Shown here: piece by piece, positions 11,934-49,359 of the stretch
How positions within the stretch are numbered: the first letter of the stretch is position 1
How the letters are laid out: every line of letters begins with the position of its first letter
Source of the DNA: Mastigias papua
Taxonomy: Eukaryota > Cnidaria > Scyphozoa > Rhizostomeae > Mastigiidae
NCBI GenBank assembly: GCA_964019165.1
Contig: OZ025282.1
Location: 9,458,229-9,522,228 of the forward strand
Reading direction: 5' to 3'
DNA length: 64,000 nucleotides
Notes under the pieces: generated by a model
Database searches by the model: none
Seen by the model: only the letters and a program-made list of their open reading frames with translations
What the model was told of the DNA's origin: nothing
Translations under genes and position numbers: made by a program

Positions 11934-14900
11934 GTCATGGTTGCCCTGAAACAGTTGCGCAAAAATTGGTAACGGGCTTGCGCTACGACGAGGAACTCAC
12001 CAGTAAGTAAACTCTGGCACCCTATTAATTATGATGCTTTTCAAGCAGTTTTTCCAGAGCCCTATTATTATTATTATTATTATTAAAAATATTTAAGGAG
12101 GGTTGCCCTTCAGCTACAGCTGCTTTTCAAGGGGCCCTCCATTTAAATACAATACATGTTTTGAAAAATAAATTTGAAAAAAAAAATGCCTAATTACAAT
12201 GTCTACTACCTAAAAGCGATATACCGTTATATAAAATATTATTTACAAAATTATTAATGATACAATGATAAAAGTACAAAACATATATTGGTAAAAAAAA
12301 AAAAAAAAAAAAAAAAAGAAAAAAATAATTTCAAGCTATATACAATTCATGCATCAAAGACGTTTTAAAGGAGGCAAGGTTAGGTGCTAGCTTCGATTCT
12401 GTTGGTAGGCTGTTCCACATTTTCGAGCCCTTGTAGGAGAAGCCCTTCTGCCCATTAGAGGAATTCCTCTTTGGCAGCTTGAGATCTGTGGCAGTATTTC
12501 GTAGATTATACGTGGCCTCAGAATAGTTTGCAACCAACATGTCGAAGAGGTACTGAGGGGCAAGCCCATTTCTAGCTTTGTAGACAAGTACTTGCGTTTC
12601 ATATTGGATAAGTTCTTCGATCGTTTTCCAACCTAGGCCCATGATTAAAGGTTTGCTAGGAGCATCAAAATTGCTTCCAGTTATTATTCTGGCTGCGCGA
12701 TTCTGAAGCTTCTGTAGTTGCTGTAATTCAGTAAGTCCACAGACACCCCAGACTGCGCAACAGTAGCGAAAATGTGGATCGACCAAACCAGTGTACAGAT
12801 TTTTAAGTGACTCAAAAGGTAAAAACCTTTTGGCATACCTTATCAGCCCAAGAGATCGAGAAATCTTTTTCGATACTTCTTGAATGTGATTCTTCCAATC
12901 AAGAGTATTGTCAATATGGACTCCTAGATACTTAGTGCATTGAACAACATCGAGATCATTATGCCTTATATGCAGATGTAATTGCTCAGCTTGATTTTTC
13001 AAGATTGCAAGCTTCCGTTTAGTAGAAATTACCATGGAGTGCGTTTTAGCAACGTTAAGAGAAAGCTTGTTTCCCCGCAACCATTTATCAAGAGCTAGAA
13101 GGTCCTGGTTTAATGCCCTGTTTAACTGGGACATACTATGATTTTGTAGACTTAGGCTAGTGTCATCAGCATACATGTACACCTTAGCGTTATTAGTGAT
13201 TTTAGGAAGGTCATTGATATAAAGTAAAAATAATAATGGGCCAAGACACGAGCCTTGAGGGACACCTATATCTATATTTTGAACTTTAGAATCCACACCA
13301 TTAACCCTTGTAAACTGGGAGCGATTAGAGAGGTACGACTTAAACCACATTAGCTCCGAAGAGTGGATACCGTAGTGAGCAAGCTTTTGCACTAGGATTT
13401 TGTGATCAACTGTGTCAAAAGCTTTTTTCAAATCAACAAATATAACCCCAACATGTTTTCCCACATCTAAGCTGCTGTACCAATCATTAGTACATTTCAA
13501 AAGAGCAGTGGCTGTTGAGTGAAGTGATCTGAATCCAGATTGACTCGGAGCTAAGAGATCATTCGAGTTTAAATACTCATAAAGTTGGTTGTACACTAAT
13601 TTTTCAAAGAGCCTTGAAACGACTGGGAGGACTGATATTGGCCTATAGTTTTCTTTGGCGCTTTTATCTCCGTCTTTGAAAATAGGAATAACTCTAGCAA
13701 TTTTCCAAAGAGAAGGAAACTCCCTATCCTCTAAGGACTTGTTAAACATGTACGCTAGCGATTTGACGATGTAAGGCAAGGCAAGTTTCAGAAAATAACT
13801 AGAGATATTGTCGTTTCCAAAGCCCTTAGATGTTTTTATTTTACCAATGGCATCCCTAATATTTTGTTCGTTAATCTTTGTAAATTTCATCGTTTTATTA
13901 CCTTCATTTATCCTGTAGTTACCAACTAAAAGGGGGTTTGGAGATGGATCAATTTTATCAGCTAACTCTTTGCCAATAGTGCAAAAGTAATCGTTCATCT
14001 TGTTTGAGATTTCATTTTTCTCATGGATTTCAATGTCTCCTACACTAAGAGATGTGATGTTGGTTGATTTGCTGCGCTTATTGAGAAGTGCGTTAGTTGT
14101 CTTCCAAGTTTCTTTCATATTACCTTTGCACTCAATAATCTTGTTAGTGAAATATTGCCTTTTTAGTGTGACATTAAGGTTGTTTACTTTATTACGGGCT
14201 GTTTTATATCTACCCATCATGGCTGGAGATTTGTGTTTAATAGCAGCTTTTTTAAGTCTATCCCTGGATTTCATCAAGGACTTAAGCTCATTCGTAATCC
14301 ATGGAGAATTCTTATCAGAAACCCTAATCTCTCTTATTGGAGCATGCTTTTCAATAATAGCAGAAAATACGGATGACCATTCTCTAATGATAACATTAAT
14401 GTCACTAGATTTACTAACAACATTCTCCCAGCAGACTCTTGAAACATCGGCTATAAAAGCCTCATGGTTAAATTTTTTCATATTTCTAGTTTTAATCATC
14501 TTATGGCTCCCACCAACGGCAGCGTTGAGTTTCCGTTTGCAAAAGACCATGTAATGGTCGCTCAACGCTACTTTATGTACCCCCGAATCTAAAACATTGT
14601 CCGTGCAAGTCGTAGCTATATGGTCAATGAGTGTAGATGTTGATAATGTGACCCTAGTTGGTTCTTTAATAATCTGTTTAAGACTGAACAGCTGGTATAA
14701 ATTAAGTAAATGCCTGGAATTGCTATCCGACGAAAGCCCCTCCAATTCCTGGGATAGATCGCAGTTTATATCACCCATAAGAATGATTTCCTTGCCCTCT
14801 TTATCAAGATATGAGAGAACTCTTTCTGATTTTTGAAAGGTGCAAACTGGATCGTGTGGGGGCCTATACCAGGCAACAAAGAGAAAAGATTTGCATTTTA

Positions 14901-17450
14901 GTGGTTGGATTTCAATGCAGAGTAACTCAATATTTTCAACAGGGATATCTTTCCTGAGTAGGAACTTAAGGTTATCTTTGACATATATGGAGATCCCGCC
15001 ACCACAGCGAGATCTATCAAGGCGCAGCTGCTTATACCCATTGATGTCTGTAATTTGATGTTCGATTGAGTAATCTAGCTTAGTCTCGTTTAATGCTAAT
15101 ATATCTAATCCCATACTGTTCACTAGAATTTTAACTTCGTCCAAGTGACTTCTTAGCCCATTAACATTCAGGGATGCCATCATTAAACCCTTTTTAGATT
15201 TAGTTATACTATTAAATATGTTATTGGTTTTTTGACCAAGGGAATTCAGTTTAGAATGGCTAGCACCAACCTGCGCTCCTCTAGTGTGCTTGTCACCCGC
15301 TAAACGAGTGAGCATGAAGATTGCTTGCAAACAAATGATATCCCTCAGGGGTAAGATGCATGCCCCATTTATCTATATGTTTGAATGCAATGTTAGAATT
15401 GTTAAGGAAGTCCCAACCATTTGAAAAGCAGTTACGCTCCAGCGCAGCATTAGACTCAACGATGTATAGATTTTTCGGTGTGTCATACTTCTGTAGGAGA
15501 ATCGAGGATACAATTATTCGAACGTTGGGGTTGACCTCCTTGAGCCTTTTACATGCCAAAGTAATGTTTTCTACAACCTTTTCTTGACTAATGCCTTTAC
15601 TAATGTCATTACTGCCCACGTGTATAACAACTTCATCAACATTTGGTAGGATACTATTGACTGATCCCCTATGTTTCGAAATGAGTTGACCACTTAGTAG
15701 ACCTCCGATACCTTTGGCAATAAAACAGTTGGCGAGAAAATTCGATTCACCAACTCGTCGAACATGAGAGTCTCCTAGAAGGAGAACCTTCTTTGAAGCA
15801 TTAGATTTACTATTATTATCGTAACTTTCGTCATCTTGCTTCGGATTAATTTTCCTGGTAACACTGCAGATGTTACTGCTTTTGGATGCCACTTGGGAGC
15901 CTTTGGAGGAATGAGAGTTGCTTTTTTTGCTTCTGCTGTTCCTTTTGTTCTTGCCACTATTGTTCCATTCGCCATGGTATATTTGATTGTTGGCGTTAAC
16001 ATCAATATTCCTGTTATTGTTGACATTGTAATTGTGGTTTTTGTTTTTAATATTTGTTGTCTTCTTGTTATAAGATGTTTGTTCTCGTTCTTTTTTTGCA
16101 CTGTTGGGATTTATTTTGGTGTTTAATTCTGATTTATGTCTAAGATATTGCTGATGTTTGCGAGCTTGGACTTCTTTTAATTGAGTGGCTAAGTCATGCT
16201 GTATTTTATCTTTTTTACTGTTCGAGTGGGCGATAGGATCAATAGGGTATATCTTTGTGCTTGGAATTTGTTCGTATTGTATGTTTGCCCTAGTGTTTAA
16301 TGTTGTAACGAAACCAACGCTTCTATATGTAGCATGTTATTTTTTTCTACTCAAGAAAGCTCAAGTTTATCTCGCAACATAGGAAATATCCTGATAACGT
16401 TTCATGTCTTGTTCTGCAACTTTAGTCTTTTTGAGTGTAAGATTCGTCTGTATGAATATTTATGTTATGCTCCACTTAGGATACAGAATACAGCAGAATT
16501 CGGTACATAAGAACCTATGATTTTCAATTGAGCTGGTTCTTTTCCATATTCGCAGAGGTTGTCCCAGGAAATAGGGTACGGGCTGTTAACATTATACTTA
16601 CTTCTGTTGATCTTGCCCAACATAATATTTGATGGTTTTGGAACACCCGTTTAGGGACTGATTTGCAAATAGGCTCCATTTATTTCTCAATGGATAAAGA
16701 GTAAAACTATGTGTAAGAGCTTAGTTAGAGTATCAGGTTGAAAGTGCTGTAAGTAAGAAATCAAGACATACAAAACCGTGCTGTAGGTTATCTATAAATA
16801 AGGGAATAAGTGTGCTGCCCCTGAATATGAATAGATATACAATCTTGCAAGAATGAAAACTTAGTTGTTATTAGAACTGTGTATATGGCATTGTATAGGC
16901 ATACCATAGCATTTCAGTTTTTTTACCAACAGTTGCAAAAGGTCATTGAAGCAGATTTGTCATGCCAAGTTATATCGTTCAAGTATTTAGTGCCTGTTCT
17001 TGTAGGTATACTGCTGTTTTTTCCATGTTGCATTTGCAGATGTCATCAAACATGATTAGCCAGCCTATCTACTTTCATAGTAAAGTTTTGCTTATTAGAC
17101 AGTTGCTCGTAGAAAAGTAAATGGGCTGTGATATTTCATTAGATGTTTTAGGCCAAAGCAAATGCATCTCTCAGGTATCTGGATTGCCATACCACTACAA
17201 CGAGATGGTATGCCGAAGTGGCCTGTTCTCTGTTCATGTTGCTGGTATCAGTAAGTCTGCTCCTGACATCCCGGCTGTCATCTTTCCCCTATGCGTAATC
17301 TATAGCTGTTGGCCGTAATATAAGTTCAAATGTTAAAGAGCATATGAAATTTTTTGTTTACTATTAGGCGAACACATCCCTGCGACCATCGTGTATACAC
17401 TAAACAGTGGAAATTTTTCCTTACATATAAAACCAGCCAAGAGAATATGA
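11934..17450 (+). CDS. Unrecognised gene, three 3' exons, with a LINE in its intron
   Basis: Three plus-strand exons fit together: 11934-12002 (phase 1 in, phase 1 out, donor GTAAGT), 17152-17250 (acceptor TTTTAG, donor GTAAGT) and 17368-17450 (acceptor ATTAG, ending in TGA). Each join completes a Ser codon (A|GC), and both internal exons and the final stop agree in frame. The visible C-terminal part is about 83 residues. It includes GCPETVAQKLVTGLRYDEEL, VSGLPYHYNEMVCRSGL and a C-terminus ending SLHIKPAKRI. The 5' exon carrying the start is not resolved. I do not recognise the family; the product appears soluble and without a membrane span. The 5.1-kb intron between the first two of these exons is mostly an antisense LINE. 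A possible AATAAA lies at 17872-17877. Confidence 0.55.
12061..12085. repeat. (ATT)n trinucleotide tail of the LINE
   Basis: About eight ATT units (AAT on the element's own strand) at the 3' extremity of the retrotransposon. This type of short simple-repeat tail, rather than poly(A), is common in CR1/L2/I-group LINEs. Confidence 0.85.
12331..15315 (-). CDS. LINE ORF2: AP endonuclease plus reverse transcriptase
   Basis: This 994-residue open frame starts at the ATG at 15315; an in-frame TTG lies five codons earlier. It encodes target-primed retrotransposition. The apurinic endonuclease domain covers about residues 40-270: NVNGLRSHLDEV, LALNETKLD (catalytic Glu), a GDIN box and a closing SDHYMVF box. 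The reverse transcriptase lies at about 490-780: ENYRPISVLPVVSRLFEK, SGFRSLHSTATALL, FVDLKKAFDTVDH (first Asp), GVPQGSCLGPLLFLLYIND and YMYADDTSL (catalytic Asp pair). A C-terminal tail carries TKYLGVHIDNTLDW and LQKLQNRAARIITG. All catalytic residues that I can check are present and there is no stop or frameshift. It overlaps ORF1 by 23 nt in another frame. Confidence 0.95.
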   Translation of the reverse strand: MLTRLAGDKHTRGAQVGASHSKLNSLGQKTNNIFNSITKSKKGLMMASLNVNGLRSHLDEVKILVNSMGLDILALNETKLDYSIEHQITDINGYKQLRLDRSRCGGGISIYVKDNLKFLLRKDIPVENIELLCIEIQPLKCKSFLFVAWYRPPHDPVCTFQKSERVLSYLDKEGKEIILMGDINCDLSQELEGLSSDSNSRHLLNLYQLFSLKQIIKEPTRVTLSTSTLIDHIATTCTDNVLDSGVHKVALSDHYMVFCKRKLNAAVGGSHKMIKTRNMKKFNHEAFIADVSRVCWENVVSKSSDINVIIREWSSVFSAIIEKHAPIREIRVSDKNSPWITNELKSLMKSRDRLKKAAIKHKSPAMMGRYKTARNKVNNLNVTLKRQYFTNKIIECKGNMKETWKTTNALLNKRSKSTNITSLSVGDIEIHEKNEISNKMNDYFCTIGKELADKIDPSPNPLLVGNYRINEGNKTMKFTKINEQNIRDAIGKIKTSKGFGNDNISSYFLKLALPYIVKSLAYMFNKSLEDREFPSLWKIARVIPIFKDGDKSAKENYRPISVLPVVSRLFEKLVYNQLYEYLNSNDLLAPSQSGFRSLHSTATALLKCTNDWYSSLDVGKHVGVIFVDLKKAFDTVDHKILVQKLAHYGIHSSELMWFKSYLSNRSQFTRVNGVDSKVQNIDIGVPQGSCLGPLLFLLYINDLPKITNNAKVYMYADDTSLSLQNHSMSQLNRALNQDLLALDKWLRGNKLSLNVAKTHSMVISTKRKLAILKNQAEQLHLHIRHNDLDVVQCTKYLGVHIDNTLDWKNHIQEVSKKISRSLGLIRYAKRFLPFESLKNLYTGLVDPHFRYCCAVWGVCGLTELQQLQKLQNRAARIITGSNFDAPSKPLIMGLGWKTIEELIQYETQVLVYKARNGLAPQYLFDMLVANYSEATYNLRNTATDLKLPKRNSSNGQKGFSYKGSKMWNSLPTESKLAPNLASFKTSLMHELYIA
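15293..16336 (-). CDS. LINE ORF1 with SGNH-hydrolase (esterase) domain, no ATG start
   Basis: An open frame of 347 codons runs from just after a TAA at 16337-16339 down to the stop at 15293. The first two thirds are Lys/Asn/Gln-rich and probably disordered or nucleic-acid-binding. The last part, from about 15790, is an SGNH-hydrolase fold: KKVLLLGDSHVRRVG carries the GDSH nucleophile block and HVGSNDIS the GSND block. WGMHLTPEGYHLFA carries the terminal catalytic Asp/His region, with the Asp position apparently Gly-Met. Esterase ORF1 proteins are known in CR1/L2 LINEs. No ATG occurs in frame before the C-terminal third; the first alternative start is a GTG at 15892. Either the true start was lost by mutation, or a 5' piece is frameshifted or missing. 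Confidence 0.8.
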   Translation of the reverse strand, partial: HATYRSVGFVTTLNTRANIQYEQIPSTKIYPIDPIAHSNSKKDKIQHDLATQLKEVQARKHQQYLRHKSELNTKINPNSAKKEREQTSYNKKTTNIKNKNHNYNVNNNRNIDVNANNQIYHGEWNNSGKNKRNSRSKKSNSHSSKGSQVASKSSNICSVTRKINPKQDDESYDNNSKSNASKKVLLLGDSHVRRVGESNFLANCFIAKGIGGLLSGQLISKHRGSVNSILPNVDEVVIHVGSNDISKGISQEKVVENITLACKRLKEVNPNVRIIVSSILLQKYDTPKNLYIVESNAALERNCFSNGWDFLNNSNIAFKHIDKWGMHLTPEGYHLFASNLHAHSFSG

Positions 17451-18169
17451 CAATATTTCTTGTAAAATCTCTTACTTCAAACCCCCAGAGATGTCACAGA
17501 AGTGCTTTTACCGCCTACAGTTTCACCTGTTAAATCAAGCATAGGGTTACTTGTGATACGAGCACTTGCAGTCAGGGGGTTTTATGTGGCTACCTGTTAT
17601 GCTACAACTATCCATTTAGTCGTACCATGGATTTGGGCTGCTTAGAGGGGGGATCCATCATTTACTTATCCTGAAAAGTAAATTATCAAGTCAAAAGTTC
17701 AAAAGCAGTTGGGATAGATATTCTATAGCCCTACTGTAAGCTGGCAATTCATCCTCTTGCTGTAACAGCATTGGTGAGAAACATTGTGACAGCCACTGTT
17801 TAATAATTTCCGGGTATTTTATGTGCTGCTCTCTTAGCTCAAGGAGGAAAGTTCTATGCCCCAAATCACACAATAAATTCTAATATGCATAAGACGAGTT
17901 GCTGCTGATAAACATACTATCTGCTGACATATAACTAGTGTGAATTTCCATTTTGCATTACTATTAATCTTGTAGAAAATAGCTTGGAATGATACTTTGT
18001 CACCCACGAACTACTTTGATTGTCATTACCTCAGAAAAATGCTTAGTAACCCCCCGGCATATTTGCCACTTGTCACATATAACGGGTAATACGTGAGTTA
18101 ACTTGGTGCGCCACAGTTCTTAGATTATCAAAAATACTTTCAAGATGTATTTTCTTTGCATTTGATAAA
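17451..18169. other. Intergenic before MBD2/3; orphan minus-strand frame
   Basis: Contains one coding-looking minus-strand frame at 17691-17879, with no ATG, which reads GHRTFLLELREQHIKYPE and EDELPAYSRAIEYLSQLL and then stops. A possible acceptor (catattag) lies at its start. It could be a last exon of something lying antisense to MBD2/3, or a relic; no partner exon was found. The rest is the MBD2/3 5' flank with no clear core-promoter motif. Confidence 0.35.
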
Positions 18170-21100
18170 ATGTCTTCTAATAGAATTAAGCTAGATTGTC
18201 CAGCATTACCTATGGGCTGGGTAAGAGAAATTGTGACCAGGAAGTCTGGTGCCTCAGCTGGGAAGTCAGATGTATATTACTACAGGTATGGTAAATATAT
18301 GCGGTATTTTAGGCCTTTTGTGTGTAAGCCGGACGTGTGCACACCTTCAGTAAGACTAATTTTTCTTCTCCAAGCTGGCCAACGGTCGGGTACTCGTTTA
18401 TTAGAGAATATTAGCAATTTAGAAAGAGTTGTGAAGTGAGGGAGATCAACCGTAGGTATGTCTTTCAATAATGCTCTATGCCCGTACCGTGGTCTTTTGT
18501 TAGGACACTGTAACCGCATGCGGCCTAAGCGATCAACCTTTCATGTTGTTAGCTTGTATCATGTTTGTTGTGTTGTAAGCCAGTCTTTATTTATTGCTTC
18601 CAGCTAGCCACTTTTACTGCTTTCTAATGTCTTGCTATGCGTTTTGCGTGGATTCTTGTTTTACTTTGTAATGTCCGGCCAACCTCCCCAGTGTTACCTG
18701 TTCTGCTCAGAGTCGACACAAACAGAAAGCAGGTGGGCACCCTGTTTCTGAGGCAGATGTGACCAAAAGTCCCGAAAGATCGTAACCCTACAATATTTTT
18801 CGCGTTTTTAATTTCAGGCCTTATGGGCAGATAGCTGTGAATACAAAAATGTAGGGACGTTCCACTGACTAGCTAAGAATGCTTGAATGGTGAAAGAAGC
18901 GTTCATGTTTGGTTAGAGTATACTAGGCAGCTTTTGCGTCTCAAAAATTTATGCAATTAAGCATTCAATTCGATTGTTTACAATGAGATAAGAGCAAGTT
19001 AAATGTGCATAAGAATACCAGGGAGAACATCGCCCAGATTTTACAAGCCATTTCATCTGATGTGTTTACGTTAAGAAATCAGTCATGTCTCTTTGGACAT
19101 GTGGTATGCCTTGGATATCTTTTTCAATGTTATATCCTTAACTCTGGTAAATGCAACTCCATAGGATGTGTCAGTTCAGTGTCCAGACAGACAGTCTTCC
19201 CTTTATCTTTACAAAAAGTGTACACGCTTTTTCTTTTATAAGAAACCTGGCTCAAGGCATAGTTGTAAAAGTTGCTTAATTTTTTGCCAAATTGTAATTC
19301 TACTAGTTCTTAAAAGTTTCTGAATGTAATAAAACATTGTCTTTTGTAGTGCCCATAAGCCTTAGCACATAAAACATACTGTAGTAGGAACTCATTGACT
19401 TCATGGTGTAATAAGGGATCTCAAAGACTGTGAGAAATGACGAAGACATCTGTAAAGTTTCTTAGTTCTTTCCATATATTCTTAAGTACCAAATAGTTGT
19501 CCCCCCCTCCAATTGTTAAGTTTTGATATTTTTTGAAAATGTTTTCAGTGAAATTGTGTTTTTTGTATGGAATATTTTCATGTACATAGAGATTAACCCA
19601 AAATTTATTTAATAATCACTTACACTACAACTATAAATTCCTTTGCCTTGCTGTTTATTAACAATACTTAGTTATTCAGTCTTCCTACAAGTTGTTCTTT
19701 GGAATGTCCATTTGTTATATTTTTCAACCCCTTATTTATTATTTTTGGAACATTTTCCAACCCCTCCTGTTACTGTACCCCATTTATTTGGTACTCAAGA
19801 GTAGTTCTAAAAGTTTCTTAAATTTCAGTGAGTCTAGTACTAGGTTTCTTATAGACCTGATTATTATAAAATATTGTGTATATGCATATTTGAACCAAAT
19901 GTTTTGGCATTCCTGTATCTATTACACCCTACTTTGGAATTATTTTTAGATGTAGTATGTTTGTTAGACATGGTGTGTCTAATGTACTTGAAAAGCTTAC
20001 CGGAAAAGATGCTAAGTATTTGTGTACCTACTCTTTGGTCTCTAGTAAATGTGGGAGGGGGTTGGAATAAATGGGGGCTGCAAATTCTGAAAATATTGTC
20101 TGATTAGTTTTACAGTAAACATAAAACAGAAATAGTATCAACACAATGCACATATTAGACTCAGAAATCATAGCATTAATTAATAATATTAATAAAATAA
20201 ACCATGAAAATGACTCTGTATACACCATTTCATTCCCTTGTGCACCCTGGTTTCCAGAATTAGTAAACTGGGGAGAAGTCCTAACAAGCTGAACTGGGGT
20301 TGGAAAAATTCCAGATATTAATAAGCATCCTCCACAGTCTATTAAATACCAAAGAGTACTATATATAATTCTTATGTGTTCACTTGCTTTTTCATGGCTT
20401 AAAGTAGTTATTTACATAATGTATTACCTTTCAGTCCAGAAGGCCAGAAATTCCGATCAAGGCCTCAGATTGTACAGTTCTTTGGTGACAAGCTTGATCT
20501 CACACACTTTGACTTTCGAACTGGTTGTATTGATCCAAATATGAGGCCAAAGAAGAGATTGAGAGGAGTTGAAATGAACTATGGAAAGGATTTCACCAGA
20601 CCAACTCTTACTAATCCACGGAGACTTATTAAGCGAGGTATAGAAAAGAGACCAATTAAACTAGTCAATGATATTCAAGTGCCAGGTGAAACTAAGCCAA
20701 AAACAGAGGAAAGTACTGAAGAAAGGCCACCTATTCGATTAACAAGGGCGCAAGAAAGAGCTGAAGCTGAGATAGAATTGAAACGTAAGAGAGTCAGAGA
20801 AGCCTCATCAAATAAGGAGACCAGTAGGCCAAAGCAGCTGTTTTGGCAAAGGCGTTTACAGGGTTTGCGCTCTGTGGGTTCTGAAACAAAAAAGGCTTCA
20901 AAACCACTTAAAGTACAAGCAGAGCTTAAAAACCTCACTCCTGGTGGGGACAATGAAACCCTAATTCATAGTATTATATCATATCTGCATAATAATGTGA
21001 AAGTTGTTGGTCAAAATATGTCTCTCAATGCATTGAAGAAAAATCCTGGAATTTGGTGTAATCCAGAGCAGCCATTCTGCCCTCCATTTTATGTAACACT

Positions 21101-21209
21101 TGATATGATTCAGGAGCAAGAGAAAAGAGTTGAAATGGCAAGGAAGAACTTAGCAGAATCACTTGAAACCCTAAAAATGATGGAAGAAGATGAATACGAA
21201 TCTGACTGA
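18170..21209 (+). CDS. MBD2/3: Methyl-CpG-binding protein MBD2/3
   Basis: Two exons, 18170-18285 and 20435-21209, are joined in phase 2 (AG|T gives Ser). The product is 296 residues, close to vertebrate MBD3. The methyl-CpG-binding domain (about 8-70) reads DCPALPMGWVREIVTRKSG, GKSDVYYYSPEGQKFRSRP and HFDFRTG; the intron falls inside it, after the YYY, where the vertebrate gene is also split. Both DNA-contact arginines (TRKSG, KFRS), the Asp of KSDVYYY and the tyrosine that mammalian MBD3 has lost are present. This argues for real methyl-CpG binding. The MBDa region (about 150-165, RPKQLFWQRRLQGLRS) and the C-terminal coiled coil (about 265-290, QEQEKRVEMARKNLAESL), which pairs with GATAD2/p66, tie it to the NuRD chromatin-remodelling complex in the nucleus. 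A possible AATAAA lies at 21624-21629. Confidence 0.95.
18286..20434 (+). other. MBD2/3 intron
   Basis: A 2.1-kb intron. It holds a short match to dispersed repeat family B (about 19220-19330) and several copies of a G-rich motif resembling GGGGTTGGAAtAA, reverse-oriented near 19725-19770 and forward near 20050 and 20295. The same motif occurs twice near 1500-1570. No coding exon or RNA gene was seen. Confidence 0.5.
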
Positions 21210-21715
21210 CACTCAAACACTATTCTTTAGAATTAATGCTGTACATACTTTGTAGGATAACAGATAGAGTAAATGTCAAAATAGCTGCATATTTGAGATT
21301 GGAGCTTGCTTGACATCACTGTGTGTGTATTTATCTTCTTGAATATCTAGTTGGAGAAAGGTATCTCATTTTTTTAGCTTGCTAACTACAGACTTCAATG
21401 TAGATAGCATGTCTTTTGGCAATAACAATGGCATCTAGGGAGTAAGATAGTGCTATTTGATATTTTGTAAAGTAACATATGACTTGTAATTGTTAACTGA
21501 AAAATGATATTTATTATGAATTGTAAGTACATGGGCTTTATGACATTTTGTACTTTACATTTCTTTGCAATATGTTATTTAGTAGATTGTCATAGCACGT
21601 ATGGCGAACAAGGTAGGGAACCAAATAAAAGTAGCGAGCCAAACAAACCTAGTGTTTACAATAAATGCGCTCTTATGAACGGGTCTCGATCGTATGTTTT
21701 TTGTCGACAACGAAA
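21210..21715. promoter_or_regulatory. MBD2/3 3' UTR and IPO11 promoter region
   Basis: Only 506 bp separate the MBD2/3 stop codon from the IPO11 start on the same strand. A polyadenylation-like AATAAA at 21624-21629 lies less than 100 bp before the IPO11 ATG, so the two genes are packed tail to head. No TATA box is evident. Confidence 0.45.

Positions 21716-49359
<27,644 letters not shown>

Larger units (their letters stand above)
12061..16400 (-). mobile_element. Nearly complete CR1/L2-group non-LTR retrotransposon
   Basis: On the minus strand this element runs from a Lys/Asn-rich ORF1 (top near 16336) through ORF2 (ending at 12331) and a 3' UTR of about 270 bp. It ends in a trinucleotide tail that appears as (ATT)n at 12061-12085 on the plus strand. 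An SGNH-esterase ORF1 followed by an overlapping endonuclease/reverse-transcriptase ORF2 is the layout known for CR1- and L2-type LINEs. ORF2 is uninterrupted, so the insertion is probably recent. The 5' end is not sharply defined and I did not find target-site duplications. The homopolymer A run at 12294-12316 lies within the 3' UTR. It sits antisense in the intron of the gene at 11934-17450. Confidence 0.9.

Noticed and set aside
14000..15058. Plus-strand open frames of up to 184 codons within the LINE
   Set aside because: Antisense shadows of the intact LINE ORF2.
15775..16126. Plus- and minus-strand frames with hydrophobic or Thr/Lys-rich content
   Set aside because: Frame-shifted or antisense readings of the Lys/Asn-rich part of LINE ORF1.
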